Shown: positions 33,837 through 42,848, counted from the stretch's first letter. The stretch is DNA of 64,000 nucleotides from Hymenobacter plasmatis (GCF_020711255.1 NZ_JAJFAW010000030.1:1-64000), one strand, 5' to 3'. The notes: generated from the letters alone by a model not told the origin. A program made the numbers and translations.

Positions 33837-34775
33837 GTGAAACCTATTCTTGAAGCCATCGACGTGCGAAAGGCTTACGCCAACCACGTTGCCCTCGACG
33901 GGGTGAGCCTCTCCATTCCGGAGGGCAGCATCTTCGGCCTGCTCGGGCCCAACGGCGCCGGCAAAACCTCGCTCATCCGCATCATCACCCAGATTACGGG
34001 GGCCGACGAGGGTGAAATCCGCTTCCGCGGCGAGCGGCTCAACCCCAGCCACATTGCCCAGATTGGCTACCTGCCCGAGGAGCGCGGCCTGTACAAAAAA
34101 ATGAAAGTAGGGGAGCAACTGCTCTACCTGGCGCAGCTGCGCGGCCTGAGCCGGGCCGATGCCACCCAGCGCATCAAGCAGTGGCTCACCCGCTTCGAGA
34201 TAAAAGAATGGGCCTCGAAAAACGTGGAAGACCTGAGCAAGGGCATGCAGCAGAAGGTGCAGTTCATTGCCACGGTGTTGCACCAGCCCAGCCTGATTAT
34301 CCTCGACGAGCCGTTTTCGGGTTTCGACCCCATCAACGCCAACCTGATTAAGGACGAGATTCTGGAGCTGCGCAACCAGGGCGCCACCATCATTTTCTCG
34401 ACTCACCGGATGGAATCGGTGGAGGAAATGTGCGACAACATTGCTCTCATTAACCGCTCGCGCAAGGTGCTGGACGGTCCCATTGGCGTGATTCGCGACC
34501 AGTTCAAGACCAATACCTACGAGGTGGAAGGCAAGGGCAAACTGATAGTGGTGCACCCCGATTTTGAAGTGGTGGAACAGAAGGAGCGCGAAAACGGCCA
34601 TTTCTATGCCCGGGTGCAACTGCACGCTGGCGTGCGCCCCAACGACTTACTGCGCTACCTCATCGGGGCAGTGGAGGTAGAAGCCTTCCGGGAAAAAATT
34701 CCGAGCATCAACGAGATTTTTATTCGGCGCGTGCGCGAAACCATGCCCGAGACGCTGCTCGAAGAGGCCGTCTAA
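33837..34775 (+). CDS. ABC transporter ATP-binding protein, NatA-like
   Basis: A 312-residue ATPase: Walker A GPNGAGKT near residue 39, signature LSKGMQQK, Walker B LIILDEPFSGFD and the H-loop STHR. A C-terminal DUF4162-type tail follows residue 220. It starts at GTG 33837. It pairs with the ABC-2 permease gene 34902-36302 across a hairpin repeat. NatA-type ATPases drive Na+ or small-molecule efflux; the substrate here is not known. Confidence 0.9.
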   Translation: MKPILEAIDVRKAYANHVALDGVSLSIPEGSIFGLLGPNGAGKTSLIRIITQITGADEGEIRFRGERLNPSHIAQIGYLPEERGLYKKMKVGEQLLYLAQLRGLSRADATQRIKQWLTRFEIKEWASKNVEDLSKGMQQKVQFIATVLHQPSLIILDEPFSGFDPINANLIKDEILELRNQGATIIFSTHRMESVEEMCDNIALINRSRKVLDGPIGVIRDQFKTNTYEVEGKGKLIVVHPDFEVVEQKERENGHFYARVQLHAGVRPNDLLRYLIGAVEVEAFREKIPSINEIFIRRVRETMPETLLEEAV

Positions 34776-34784
34776 AAACGCTTG

Positions 34785-34887
34785 TCATGCTGACGAAGGA
34801 AGCACCTTATCACGGCTGCTTTCGTCAGAAATCTGATTTACCCGAATGGCGCGAACGTGATAAGATGCTTCGCGCTGCTCAGCATGA
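34785..34887. repeat. Long intergenic hairpin repeat (TCATGCTGA ends)
   Basis: Bounded by TCATGCTGA and TCAGCATGA, with inner pairs TTATCACG/CGTGATAA. It lies between the two genes of the ABC pair, where it could attenuate expression of the permease. Confidence 0.7.
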
Positions 34888-34901
34888 AACAACCATTCAT
34901 T

Positions 34902-36302
34902 ATGGCTTCTAAATTTTTACTCGTTGCTCAACGCGAATACCTAACCCGGGTTCGCAAAAGAGCCTTTATCATTCTTACCCTGGCCGTGCCGCTGCTGCTG
35001 GCGGGCTTCGGGGTGTTCATTGCTAAACTCGCACAGTCGGACGACAGCACCGAAGTGGTGGAGGTGCGCGACGACAGCGGCCTCAACCTGGCCACCCGCC
35101 TCGTGAGCACGCCCCAACTGCGCTTTGTGCCCGCCACGGGCACGCTGGCCGAGGCCAAGAAGGGGTTCGTAAAAGCCAAGCACGAGGGCCTGCTGTACCT
35201 GCCTGCCGGCCTCGACGTGGAAAAGCCCACCAACGTGCAGTTTTTCGGCAAAGGCAACATCAGCCTGAAGCGGCAGCTGGCCGTGGAAAACGCCCTGAAC
35301 AAGGCATTTTCGGAATTGAAGATGCAGAAGTCGGGCCTCTCGCAGGAGCAGCTCGACCGCCTGCGCTCGAAAGTGGACCTGAAAGCCACCAGCCTCGACG
35401 ACACCGGCAAAGAAGCCGACAGCAACGCCCTGGCCACCTCCGGCACGGCCTACGTGCTGGCGCTGGCCATTTACCTGTTTATTTTCATCTACGGCGTGCA
35501 GATTATGCGCGGGGTAGGGGAGGAAAAATCGAGCCGGATTATGGAGGTGATGCTGTCATCGGTGAAGCCGTTTGATTTGATGATGGGCAAGATTGTGGGC
35601 ATTGCGGCCGTTGGGCTCACGCAGTTTCTGCTGTGGGGCCTGCTGTCGGTGGGTGCTTCCACGGTGCTGGTGCCGCTACTCACGGGAGCCGATAAGGACA
35701 AGCCCAAAACGGAAGTAGCCGCCACTACTACCACCGCGCCGGGCACCGCATCTACGGCCTCTGCCGATGGCGAGCCGCAATCCGCCGCCGGCCGCTTCGA
35801 CCGCGGCATGAGCCAGCAAAACGCGCAAATGAACCCCAGCAAGCGCTTCGACATCTTCAGCACGCTGGGCAATCTGCCCATCGGTACCATCCTTTTCGGC
35901 TTCATCGTCTACTTCCTCGGCGGCTATCTGCTGTACGGGGCGCTGTTTGGGGCCGTGGGCGCCGCCGTCGACGACCAGACCGATACCCAGCAGTTTATGT
36001 TTCCGATTACCATGCCGCTCATACTGAGCTACATCGTGGGCCTGTCGGTGATTTTGCGCAATCCCGATGGCCCGGTGGCTTTCTGGATGTCGATGATTCC
36101 CTTTACCTCGCCCATTGCCATGGTCATCCGCCTGCCGTTTGGCGTGCCGATGTGGCAGCTGGCCTTGTCCATCTTCCTGCTCATTCTGGGCTTCATCGGC
36201 ACGGTGTGGGTGGCAGCGCGCATCTACCGCGTGGGCGTGCTCATGTACGGCAAGAAGGTGACCTACCGCGAACTGGGCAAGTGGATGTTCTATAAGGGGT
36301 AA
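34902..36302 (+). CDS. ABC-2 type permease, NatB-like
   Basis: A 466-residue membrane protein with one N-terminal helix (LTLAVPLLLAGFGVFIAKL), a large periplasmic domain, and five helices from about residue 180 on. It keeps the NatB-family GEEKSSRIMEVMLSSVKP segment after the second helix. ATG 34902 (MASKFLLVAQREY) is chosen because the in-frame ATG at 34857 lies inside the hairpin repeat. An Ala/Thr-rich loop with low conservation lies near residues 265-300. Works with the ATPase encoded just upstream. Confidence 0.88.
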   Translation: MASKFLLVAQREYLTRVRKRAFIILTLAVPLLLAGFGVFIAKLAQSDDSTEVVEVRDDSGLNLATRLVSTPQLRFVPATGTLAEAKKGFVKAKHEGLLYLPAGLDVEKPTNVQFFGKGNISLKRQLAVENALNKAFSELKMQKSGLSQEQLDRLRSKVDLKATSLDDTGKEADSNALATSGTAYVLALAIYLFIFIYGVQIMRGVGEEKSSRIMEVMLSSVKPFDLMMGKIVGIAAVGLTQFLLWGLLSVGASTVLVPLLTGADKDKPKTEVAATTTTAPGTASTASADGEPQSAAGRFDRGMSQQNAQMNPSKRFDIFSTLGNLPIGTILFGFIVYFLGGYLLYGALFGAVGAAVDDQTDTQQFMFPITMPLILSYIVGLSVILRNPDGPVAFWMSMIPFTSPIAMVIRLPFGVPMWQLALSIFLLILGFIGTVWVAARIYRVGVLMYGKKVTYRELGKWMFYKG

Positions 36303-36322
36303 GCGCCGCGCTTCGAACTTTG

Positions 36323-36414
36323 AACGTCGTGCGGGGCTTGTGGAAGCAGCTCAACTTCGGGAGTAATTCATTACTTGCGCGGTAGAGTCGCTTCCACAAG
36401 CCCCGCACGACGTT
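36323..36414. repeat. Long intergenic hairpin with 25-bp perfect stem
   Basis: Arms 36323-36347 and 36390-36414 are perfect complements (core CGTGCGGGGCTTGTGGAAGC), followed by CTTTTT. Probably a variant of the same hairpin family; it may also terminate the ABC operon. Confidence 0.75.
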
Positions 36415-36423
36415 CTTTTTATA

Positions 36424-37314
36424 ATGACAGCTCCCGCAAACCGCCTAATCGTTGTTCTCTGCCTGGCCCTAACCGGCTTTGCCTTCACCGGCGACCGGCC
36501 GGCCTACCGCCTCTTCACCGCCTCGGGCCAGGCTGCTGACTACGACCAGATGCTTGGTGAGCTGGCGCAGGCCGATGTCGTGCTTTTTGGCGAGCAGCAC
36601 AACGATGTAATTGCCCACTGGCTGGAGCTGCAGGTAGCCAAGGACCTGCTGCGCCTGAAAAAGCCCGGCCAGGTGGTGCTGGGAATGGAGATGTTTGAGC
36701 GCGATGTGCAGCCCTTGGTGGCCCAATACGCCGCCCACTCCCTCGCCGATACCGCCTTCGAGCGCCAGGCCCGCCCGTGGCCCAACTACGCCACCGACTA
36801 CCGCCCGTTGCTGCAGTTCGCCCGGGACAACAAAATCCCCGTCGTGGGCACCAATGCGCCGCGCCCTTTTGCCCAGGCCGTCGCGCGCGGCAGCCTCAAA
36901 GCCCTCGACAAACTGCCCGCCGTTGACCGCGCCCTACTGGCCCCACTGCCCCTGAAGGTGAATTATGACCTGCCCGGCTATAAAAACATGGCCGCCATGT
37001 TTGGCGGCGATAGCAAAACCCACGGGGGCGGTGCCCAAAACATCATCCAGGCCCAGGCCCTGAAAGATGCCACCATGGCCCACTTCATTCAAGCCAGCCG
37101 CCAGGAAGGCCAAACCCTGCTCCACCTCAACGGCAGCTACCACTCCGACCACCACGATGGCATTGTGGCCTACTTGAGCCAATACGCCCCCAAGCTGCGC
37201 GTCAAAACCCTCAGCGTCGTGACGCAGGAGCAACTGCAGCAGCTGGATAAGGAGCAGGTGAATGTGGCCGATTACGTGGTGGTGGTGCCGGCCGATATGA
37301 GCAAATCTTACTGA
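36424..37314 (+). CDS. ChaN-family haem-binding-like lipoprotein or secreted protein
   Basis: A 296-residue protein with an N-terminal hydrophobic signal (RLIVVLCLALTGFAFTG) and the DUF399/ChaN core: VVLFGEQHND (53-61), VVLGMEMFERDVQPLV and LLHLNGSYHSDHHDGI. The family binds haem or acts in iron uptake; the motif residues are all present. The Cys expected at a lipobox is missing, so it may be secreted and not lipid-anchored. It is monocistronic by position. Confidence 0.82.
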   Translation: MTAPANRLIVVLCLALTGFAFTGDRPAYRLFTASGQAADYDQMLGELAQADVVLFGEQHNDVIAHWLELQVAKDLLRLKKPGQVVLGMEMFERDVQPLVAQYAAHSLADTAFERQARPWPNYATDYRPLLQFARDNKIPVVGTNAPRPFAQAVARGSLKALDKLPAVDRALLAPLPLKVNYDLPGYKNMAAMFGGDSKTHGGGAQNIIQAQALKDATMAHFIQASRQEGQTLLHLNGSYHSDHHDGIVAYLSQYAPKLRVKTLSVVTQEQLQQLDKEQVNVADYVVVVPADMSKSY

Positions 37315-37412
37315 GATGCCGTAGGCTTGGCAAAACGATTCAACCCACTTCCGCTTTTTCTGGTATGAGAAGGCGAACGGTTGCCGCTAAGTACTCATTC
37401 CTTTTGCTTCGT

Positions 37413-38069
37413 ATGATTTCTACTCAGGATTACCACGCCTTGCCTGATGCCGCCGCTTTAAAGCGTCTTTGTAAGTCGCTGGCTGTGCTCGATGCCATCA
37501 ACTCCCCGGAGCTCGAGTACCGCTACTACACCTACAACCAGGAGTGGGCCGAGGGAGAAGAAGTACTGGAGATGAGCGACGGCGAAGGCGACCAGATGCT
37601 GATTTTATTCCGCGAGGAAGGTTGCGTTATCAACGGCTATTTGCAGGAATACGACCAGCCCAACAAAGCCCAATTGACCCGCGGCTTACCCGATTATTTT
37701 GAGGAGTTCATCTTTGGTGAGCCCGTCAATTCCATCGGAACCACTTTCTGCCTCTGGTATACCGCGGAGCATGGTTGGCAAACCGGCGTAGTAGAAAACG
37801 AAGAGGACGGCTCGGAAGAACTGCTTTTTATATTGGATGGCCAGCCCGAAACCTATGCGGAGTGGGCCAACGAGTACTTTACTGAAGACACCGACCGAAA
37901 GCCCATCGGTCTTGAGGCTGTAGCCAAAATCTATCGAGGCGAAGTGCTTACCAAATCCATGGTGTCGGCCATCAATGATGAGCTGGAAGACTGGTCGCTG
38001 CTCGAAGCAGATTTGCATGCTATTGGCTACCCCTATAATTTCAGTTCAGTTAACGGAGCGAGACTTTAG
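37413..38069 (+). CDS. Protein of unknown function, acidic
   Basis: A 218-residue acidic protein that I do not recognise. The N-terminal half has paired aromatic residues (YRYYTYNQEW), the middle has FGEPVNSIGTTFCLWY and the C-terminal half has YAEWANEYF. No signal peptide or membrane segment when started at ATG 37413; ATG 37365 is in frame but adds an unlikely basic leader. The build resembles SUKH/immunity-like or regulator proteins found singly in Bacteroidota, but that is a guess. About 275 bases without a gene follow it. Confidence 0.55.
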   Translation: MISTQDYHALPDAAALKRLCKSLAVLDAINSPELEYRYYTYNQEWAEGEEVLEMSDGEGDQMLILFREEGCVINGYLQEYDQPNKAQLTRGLPDYFEEFIFGEPVNSIGTTFCLWYTAEHGWQTGVVENEEDGSEELLFILDGQPETYAEWANEYFTEDTDRKPIGLEAVAKIYRGEVLTKSMVSAINDELEDWSLLEADLHAIGYPYNFSSVNGARL

Positions 38070-38344
38070 CTTGTTGGGCTGGCTATTTCACTCTTAGCGG
38101 GAGGCATAATCACTGTGGATGTTTATGGCTATCCTCGCTTTTTTATGGGTGCCGACTGCTTAAGCCAAGTTAATAAACCTGAGTTGCTTCACGAACGGTA
38201 GGCCAGCAGAATGGAAATAGAAGTATGCACAACTCTAAATGGCAAAGGCAAGGCCGAAAAGTGGATTCGCTGATTCAATTTGTAATTTGCGCCCTCAAAC
38301 CCTAACCTCATATAATTTCAGTTATAGCCACTGCTAATTACTAT

Positions 38345-38851
38345 ATGGCCACTAGTGACATACAAAAAATAACTTTATTTCAACAAATAGGGACTCAGCT
38401 TAATCAGCAAGGCTTTACTATTGCCAAGGAAGACCCAACGCGGCCGTGGGGTGGGTTTTTTGTCATTGACGAAGAACAAGCTCAGTTGTTCGCTGATGTG
38501 TACTTTAATGGCATGCTCATAGACCAGCTGCGTATTTCGGGCAAGCTTAGCCCCAAGGTATTGCTCGTGGCTCCTCTCCAGCGACTTTCGTGGCAGTACC
38601 ACCACCGCCGCGCCGAAATCTGGCAGGTGGTGCAGGGGCCTGTTGGTGTAGCTACCAGCTTAACCGACGAGCAAGGGGAGGTGAAAAGCTACCAGGTGGG
38701 CGAGCGCATCATTTTGCAGCAGGGCGAGCGGCACCGGCTGGTAGGGCTGAAGGAATGGGGCATTCTCGCCGAAATCTGGCAGCACACCGATGCCAACAAC
38801 CCGTCGGACGAAGACGATATCGTGCGTGTCCAGGACGATTTTGGACGCTAA
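38345..38851 (+). CDS. Cupin-domain protein, type II mannose-6-phosphate isomerase-like
   Basis: A 168-residue single cupin. EDPTRPWGGFFVI matches the opening of the isomerase module of type II PMI/GMP proteins, and LSWQYHHRRAEIWQVVQG carries the metal-ligand His pair and Glu. GERIILQQGERHRL is the second cupin motif. If active it would link fructose-6-P and mannose-6-P, the precursor of GDP-mannose used by Gmd. That link is inference, since the gene lies 30 kb from gmd. Confidence 0.7.
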   Translation: MATSDIQKITLFQQIGTQLNQQGFTIAKEDPTRPWGGFFVIDEEQAQLFADVYFNGMLIDQLRISGKLSPKVLLVAPLQRLSWQYHHRRAEIWQVVQGPVGVATSLTDEQGEVKSYQVGERIILQQGERHRLVGLKEWGILAEIWQHTDANNPSDEDDIVRVQDDFGR

Positions 38852-38889
38852 GCCCAAAGAACCCATTGCACTGCTAAAACACAGTTAAT

Positions 38890-38917
38890 AAAAAAGCCCG
38901 GCAGGACCGGGTTTTTT
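38890..38917. terminator. Bidirectional terminator between convergent genes
   Basis: AAAAAAGCCCGG and CCGGGTTTTTT form a short stem with A and T runs on both sides, between the cupin gene and the small minus-strand ORF. Confidence 0.8.
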
Positions 38918-38959
38918 GTGCGCCTATGAAAGAGGCGGCGGATGGCAACCCCATGGCAC

Positions 38960-39139
38960 TTATTCGCTAGGTTTCGCCTTTTTCATGGCTTCGGAAAGCG
39001 ACTGCTGAAGCTTAGCGTTGGAATCAGCAGGGGCTTCCTCGGTGATTTTGTATGCTTTTTGAAGGCGTTCCCACTCTTCAATCGGGATGAAAACGCCGGT
39101 AATTTTGCCTTTGTCGTCGGAGAGATACTTGATGTCCAT
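38960..39139 (-). CDS. Small antitoxin-like protein
   Basis: A 59-residue ORF starting MDIKYLSDDKGKITGVFIPI and continuing EEWERLQKAYK. This short pattern (a beta-strand, then IPIEEWE and a helix) occurs in single-domain antitoxins linked to RelE/ParE-type toxins in Bacteroidota, as far as I recall. No toxin gene is adjacent, so it is either an orphan or has another role. ATG 39139 is chosen; a longer start at 39172 (MILPITLKQPA) is less natural. Confidence 0.5.
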   Translation of the reverse strand: MDIKYLSDDKGKITGVFIPIEEWERLQKAYKITEEAPADSNAKLQQSLSEAMKKAKPSE

Positions 39140-39191
39140 GGCTGGCTGCTTTAGGGTTATGGGAAGAATCAACCTGACGCTTGGCAGCTAA

Positions 39192-41387
39192 TTACTCGCC
39201 CGGGTGGTAGGTCTTTTCGGCATGTGCCTTTACGTCCTCTGGGTAAAAACGGACCTCTTTGAAGCGGCCGGTAGTATACAACTCGGCTTGGTCGGTGAAG
39301 TGGGCAGTGCCGGGGCGACTGCTCTGGCCACCCGTCACCACGGAGCGCGCCGTAATGCGCGGCCCAAACTCCACCACGGCCACAAAGCTGTTGCCCACGG
39401 TGCCGTAGCGCTTCTTGGTGCCGGAGTACGCCTGCGCCTTGAAGGAAGCCAAAGAGCCCCAGGCCGACGATGTAAACGCCACCGGCAGGCTGGGCTTCTG
39501 GTCGTCGTACGTTTCCTCGATGCGACCGGTGAGGCGCTGGAAGCGGTTCACGTCGCCCCAGGGCATTTTCCAGGTGCCAAAGGCGCGGGCTAGGTCTTCC
39601 AGGGCCTCGCTCAGGGCTGCGGTTTTTTCCTGCGGGCTCGTATTTGTTATGGCGAACTTGGTGAAGCTGATGTAGTCCTGCTGCGGTTGGGCCGAGGGAA
39701 CGCGGGCGCGGGCCTTGGCCAGCAGCCGCTCGGCCCAATAGATGGCTACGGTCTGGGCCACCGAAGTTGAGCTGTAGTTGTGGTTCCAGGTGCGCAGCAG
39801 TTCAATGGCCTCCACCATGTCGGGGGTAGCGGCTTTCTCTACCGACGTGGGCTGGTATGCCGTGAGCAGGGACGGCAGCATGTCGTCGAAGGCCGTCAGG
39901 TGCGGGTCGTTGGCGGCGGCAATTAGGGTGTCGAGGGTAAATACGCCCTTGCGGCTTAGCACGCGCACGGCATTAATGCCGCGGTAGTTTTCGGCGTCGG
40001 GGGCCATGTATTTGGGGTACTTGGCTGGAGTTGGGCTGTTGGGGCCCGCTACGGTGTAGGGAGTAGAGTTGCAATTCTGGATGAAGCCACTGGCGGGGTT
40101 GTGTACTTGCACCAGTTCATTCACCCCATGGAAGCCCTTCCATTCGGTGGCCGGAGTGCTGCCATCTACGGGCTGGCTCCAGTCGAATTTGGGGTCGCGC
40201 TTGGGCATAAAGTTGCCGTGCCAGTAGGCAATGCTGCCCTTATTATCAGCAAACACGGTGTTGTTGGTGGCGTTGCCGTTCAGCTTCATTACCTCCTGGA
40301 AACCGGTGTAGCCGGTGGCCTTGGTGCGTAGGTACGACTGTTGTAGGGCAGCCAGGGGCTCGTTCATCATGCGCACGGCCACCCACTGATTGTCGGATTT
40401 TTGGCCCACGATGGGGCCGTGGTGGGTGCGGTACATGGTGTATTCCCTGCGCAGGATTTTGCTGCCATCGCGGTACGGCAACGACACTTTTTGTACTTGC
40501 ACGGGCCGCAGCTTGCCGGCGTATTTGTAGTAAAACGCGCCGTTCTTTTTCTCAACGGTTTCGAGGTATTCGTCCATCGAGTCGGCGCTGCTGGAGGTGT
40601 GCATCCAGCCGCAGTTTTGGTTAAAGCCCTGGTACACGAAAAACTGGCCCCAGGTCACGGCGCCGTAGGCGTTCAGGCCCTGCTGGCTCACCATCTGCAC
40701 TTCTGAGCGAAAGTAGAAGGACGTGTGCGGGTTGATGAGCAGCAGGGCGTGGCCACTGGCGCTCTTGGCCGGGGCAATGGCAAAGCCGTTGGAGCCTATT
40801 TCGTCCCGGTCTTTCTGCCCGGCGTCAATGTTGAGCCAGGAACTGGATTTCTTCTGGCTGTAAAAGGCCTTGAGCCGCTCGATACTTACTACGCTGATGT
40901 TGCCGCCAATGCTGCCTTCGCTGAACATGAGGGGCATCCAGGGCTGGAAGCGGCGCAGCAGCTTGGGCTGCACGGTGGGGTGGGTGGCCAGGTAGTAGTT
41001 GGTGCCATCGGCGAAGGCGTCGAGCAGCTTCTTCATGTCGGCCGGAGCCTTTTTATAAATGGCAATGGCCTGGGTGCTGTCCATGAACAAGCGGGCGCGC
41101 AAGTCGTGGTACAACGACGCCTCGCCCTCTACTTCGGCCAGGCGGCCAATGGCATCGAGGTAGTTCATCTCGACGCGGTCAAAGTCGTCCTCGCACTGGG
41201 TGTAGAGCAGACCAAAGACGGCGTCGGCGTCGGTTTTGCCGTAAATGTGCGGCACGCCATACGTATCGCGGGTAATGGAAACCTGCTGGGCTCGTTGCTT
41301 CCAGCGCGCCAGTTCCTGCGAACTAAATTTCTGTGCCTGGGCCGAGGAGGCCGTCAGCAGCACAAGCAGCATAAAGAATGGACGCAT
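39192..41387 (-). CDS. Penicillin acylase-family hydrolase (acylase, Ntn type)
   Basis: A 731-residue secreted precursor. The signal peptide (MRPFFMLLVLLTASSAQAQ) fixes ATG 41387. Family features are the alpha-chain ITRDTYGVPHIYG and the autocatalytic junction GSNGFAIAP, where Ser199 would become the N-terminal nucleophile of the beta chain, followed by LLLINPHT. Homologues cleave penicillins, acyl-homoserine lactones or other amides; the substrate cannot be told here. An upstream in-frame extension overlaps the iscA terminator and is rejected. Confidence 0.88.
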   Translation of the reverse strand: MRPFFMLLVLLTASSAQAQKFSSQELARWKQRAQQVSITRDTYGVPHIYGKTDADAVFGLLYTQCEDDFDRVEMNYLDAIGRLAEVEGEASLYHDLRARLFMDSTQAIAIYKKAPADMKKLLDAFADGTNYYLATHPTVQPKLLRRFQPWMPLMFSEGSIGGNISVVSIERLKAFYSQKKSSSWLNIDAGQKDRDEIGSNGFAIAPAKSASGHALLLINPHTSFYFRSEVQMVSQQGLNAYGAVTWGQFFVYQGFNQNCGWMHTSSSADSMDEYLETVEKKNGAFYYKYAGKLRPVQVQKVSLPYRDGSKILRREYTMYRTHHGPIVGQKSDNQWVAVRMMNEPLAALQQSYLRTKATGYTGFQEVMKLNGNATNNTVFADNKGSIAYWHGNFMPKRDPKFDWSQPVDGSTPATEWKGFHGVNELVQVHNPASGFIQNCNSTPYTVAGPNSPTPAKYPKYMAPDAENYRGINAVRVLSRKGVFTLDTLIAAANDPHLTAFDDMLPSLLTAYQPTSVEKAATPDMVEAIELLRTWNHNYSSTSVAQTVAIYWAERLLAKARARVPSAQPQQDYISFTKFAITNTSPQEKTAALSEALEDLARAFGTWKMPWGDVNRFQRLTGRIEETYDDQKPSLPVAFTSSAWGSLASFKAQAYSGTKKRYGTVGNSFVAVVEFGPRITARSVVTGGQSSRPGTAHFTDQAELYTTGRFKEVRFYPEDVKAHAEKTYHPGE

Positions 41388-41430
41388 TGACTCAGAAGTT
41401 GGGGTGATGGACAACGCGAAAGTAAACGAA

Positions 41431-41458
41431 AAAGCCCCGGCCATACGGTCGGGGCTAT
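41431..41458 (-). terminator. Terminator after the IscA-type gene
   Basis: AGCCCC and GGGGCT arms with T-rich sequence after the stem on the minus strand, downstream of the stop at 41506. Confidence 0.7.
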
Positions 41459-41505
41459 TCTTGGTATATCGCTATAATTAGCCCAAGCGAGCTATTGCGG
41501 GTGGG

Positions 41506-41853
41506 TTAGGCCGAGAACGAAGAGCCGCAGCCGCAGGTGCTTTTGGCCTGGGGGTTGTTGAAGACAAAACCACGGGCGTTCAGGCCGTCCTGGAAGTCGA
41601 CTTCCATGCCCAATACGTACATGGCGTGCTTCTTATCCATGATGAGCTTCAGGCCGTCGAGGTCGTACACTTCGTCGGCGTCTTTGGCTTTGTCGAAGCC
41701 GAGCAGGTAGCTCATGCCCGAGCAGCCACCGCCCTGCACACCGATGCGCAGGCCGTAATCGGCGGGTACATTTTTTTCCTGAATGATATTCTTCACCTCG
41801 ACCACAGCGCGGTCGGTGAGGCTAATGGGGGCGAGGGTGGCAACGGAAGCCAT
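41506..41853 (-). CDS. IscA/ErpA-type iron-sulfur cluster assembly protein
   Basis: A 115-residue A-type carrier that delivers Fe-S clusters to target proteins. The three conserved Cys are present: GGGCSGMSY and the C-terminal TCGCGSSF. Start ATG 41853 gives the usual length; a longer upstream frame is discarded because it runs through a promoter-like element. The exact paralogue (IscA, ErpA, SufA) cannot be decided by eye. Confidence 0.9.
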   Translation of the reverse strand: MASVATLAPISLTDRAVVEVKNIIQEKNVPADYGLRIGVQGGGCSGMSYLLGFDKAKDADEVYDLDGLKLIMDKKHAMYVLGMEVDFQDGLNARGFVFNNPQAKSTCGCGSSFSA

Positions 41854-41883
41854 AATGAAAGACAATTTAATATAGGTGGGCAA

Positions 41884-41891
41884 CAAAGATA
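41884..41891 (-). promoter_or_regulatory. Possible -7 element of the IscA-type gene
   Basis: The minus strand reads TATCTTTG, a full TAnnTTTG match, about 30 bases before ATG 41853. No TTTG at -33. Confidence 0.4.
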
Positions 41892-42118
41892 CAGCAACAG
41901 CCGGAGTGGCTCGCGGCACAGCCGCAAGCATGAAACAGCAGTTGGGGGGCGGTGGTTCACGGCGTATGTTTGCGCTGTGCTGCCATTGGCATCCCAACAG
42001 TGGGGCCGCAGGGCTATGCACCGGCCTGGGACGTAAATCGGGCGCCCATAATTTCCCGCTCCCACTTTCGTTCAATTACCGCAACCCGCTACGCTGAAGC
42101 TTGGCGCTACTCTACTCA

Positions 42119-42655
42119 ATGGATACGACCACCTACGTCTTCGACCTGCTCAAAATTATCCTGCCGGCCCTCATTGTGGCCGGGGCCATTTATGTGCTAT
42201 TCCGCCAGTTTCTGGAGAAAGAGCAGCAACGCCGGCTGATTGAAATGCGGATGGAAAGCAACAAGACCACCTTGCCGCTCCGCCTGCAGGCCTACGAGCG
42301 GGTGGTGCTGTTTCTGGAGCGCATCTCGCCCAACAACATCCTGGTGCGCCTGAGCAGCGCCGGCCAAACGGCCCCCGACTTTCACCGCCTGTTGCAACAG
42401 GAAATCCGGGCCGAGTACGAGCACAACCTCTCCCAGCAACTCTACATTTCCGGCGATGCCTGGACGGTGGTAAAAGAAGCCAAGGAAAACGTACTGACTA
42501 TGGTAAACCGCGCCTACCACGGCCTGCCGACCCCCGGCCAGGCGCGCGGCACCGAGCTCGCCAAACGCATTCTCGAAGGCCTGATGATGGACGGCGCCGA
42601 GCCCACAGCTCAAGCGCTGGCTGTGGTGAAAAGCGAAGCCGCCGGGCTGTTTTAA
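42119..42655 (+). CDS. Conserved membrane-anchored protein of unknown function
   Basis: A 178-residue protein with one N-terminal helix (LLKIILPALIVAGAIYVLF) and a soluble domain beginning RQFLEKEQQRRLIEMRMESN and continuing LPLRLQAYERVVLFLERISP. This helix-plus-LRLQAYER layout is a recurrent Bacteroidota family with no assigned role that I know of. ATG 42119 is chosen; the in-frame TTG at 42101 has no support. It points away from the IscA-type gene. Confidence 0.75.
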   Translation: MDTTTYVFDLLKIILPALIVAGAIYVLFRQFLEKEQQRRLIEMRMESNKTTLPLRLQAYERVVLFLERISPNNILVRLSSAGQTAPDFHRLLQQEIRAEYEHNLSQQLYISGDAWTVVKEAKENVLTMVNRAYHGLPTPGQARGTELAKRILEGLMMDGAEPTAQALAVVKSEAAGLF

Positions 42656-42664
42656 AGAGCCGTC

Positions 42665-42839
42665 TGTCATTGCGAGGGCGCAGGCCGTGGCAATCCGTCC
42701 TCTCGGTGCGACAAACCCAAATTGTGACAAGTTCTTTTAAAGCGACAAGCCCCGACACTGCGCAGTGTCGGGGCTTTTTCACAATATTGGGCTGGTCGCT
42801 GAGAACAGGACGGATTGCTTCGCTCCGCTCGCAATGACA
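42665..42839. repeat. Long intergenic hairpin (TGTCATTGCGAG ends) around a terminator
   Basis: The ends TGTCATTGCGAG and CTCGCAATGACA pair, with further pairing of CAATCCGTCCT and AGGACGGATTG. The core contains the separate terminator at 42747-42779. The repeat lies between two convergent genes. Confidence 0.75.
42747..42779. terminator. Intrinsic terminator between convergent genes
   Basis: AAGCCCCGACACTGC with GCAGTGTCGGGGCTTTTT, a near-perfect 14-bp stem plus T run on the plus side and A pair on the other. It serves the gene at 42119 and probably bshA. Confidence 0.85.
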
Positions 42840-42848
42840 GGCGTTTGC

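Noticed and set aside
34857..34901. Earlier start for the ABC permease at ATG 34857
   Set aside because: Those codons lie within an intergenic hairpin repeat; MASKFLLVAQREY from 34902 is a natural start.
41854..42075. N-terminal extension of the IscA-type protein by 74 residues
   Set aside because: The extension has no conservation I recognise, passes through a -7-like promoter element, and the 115-residue form is the standard length.
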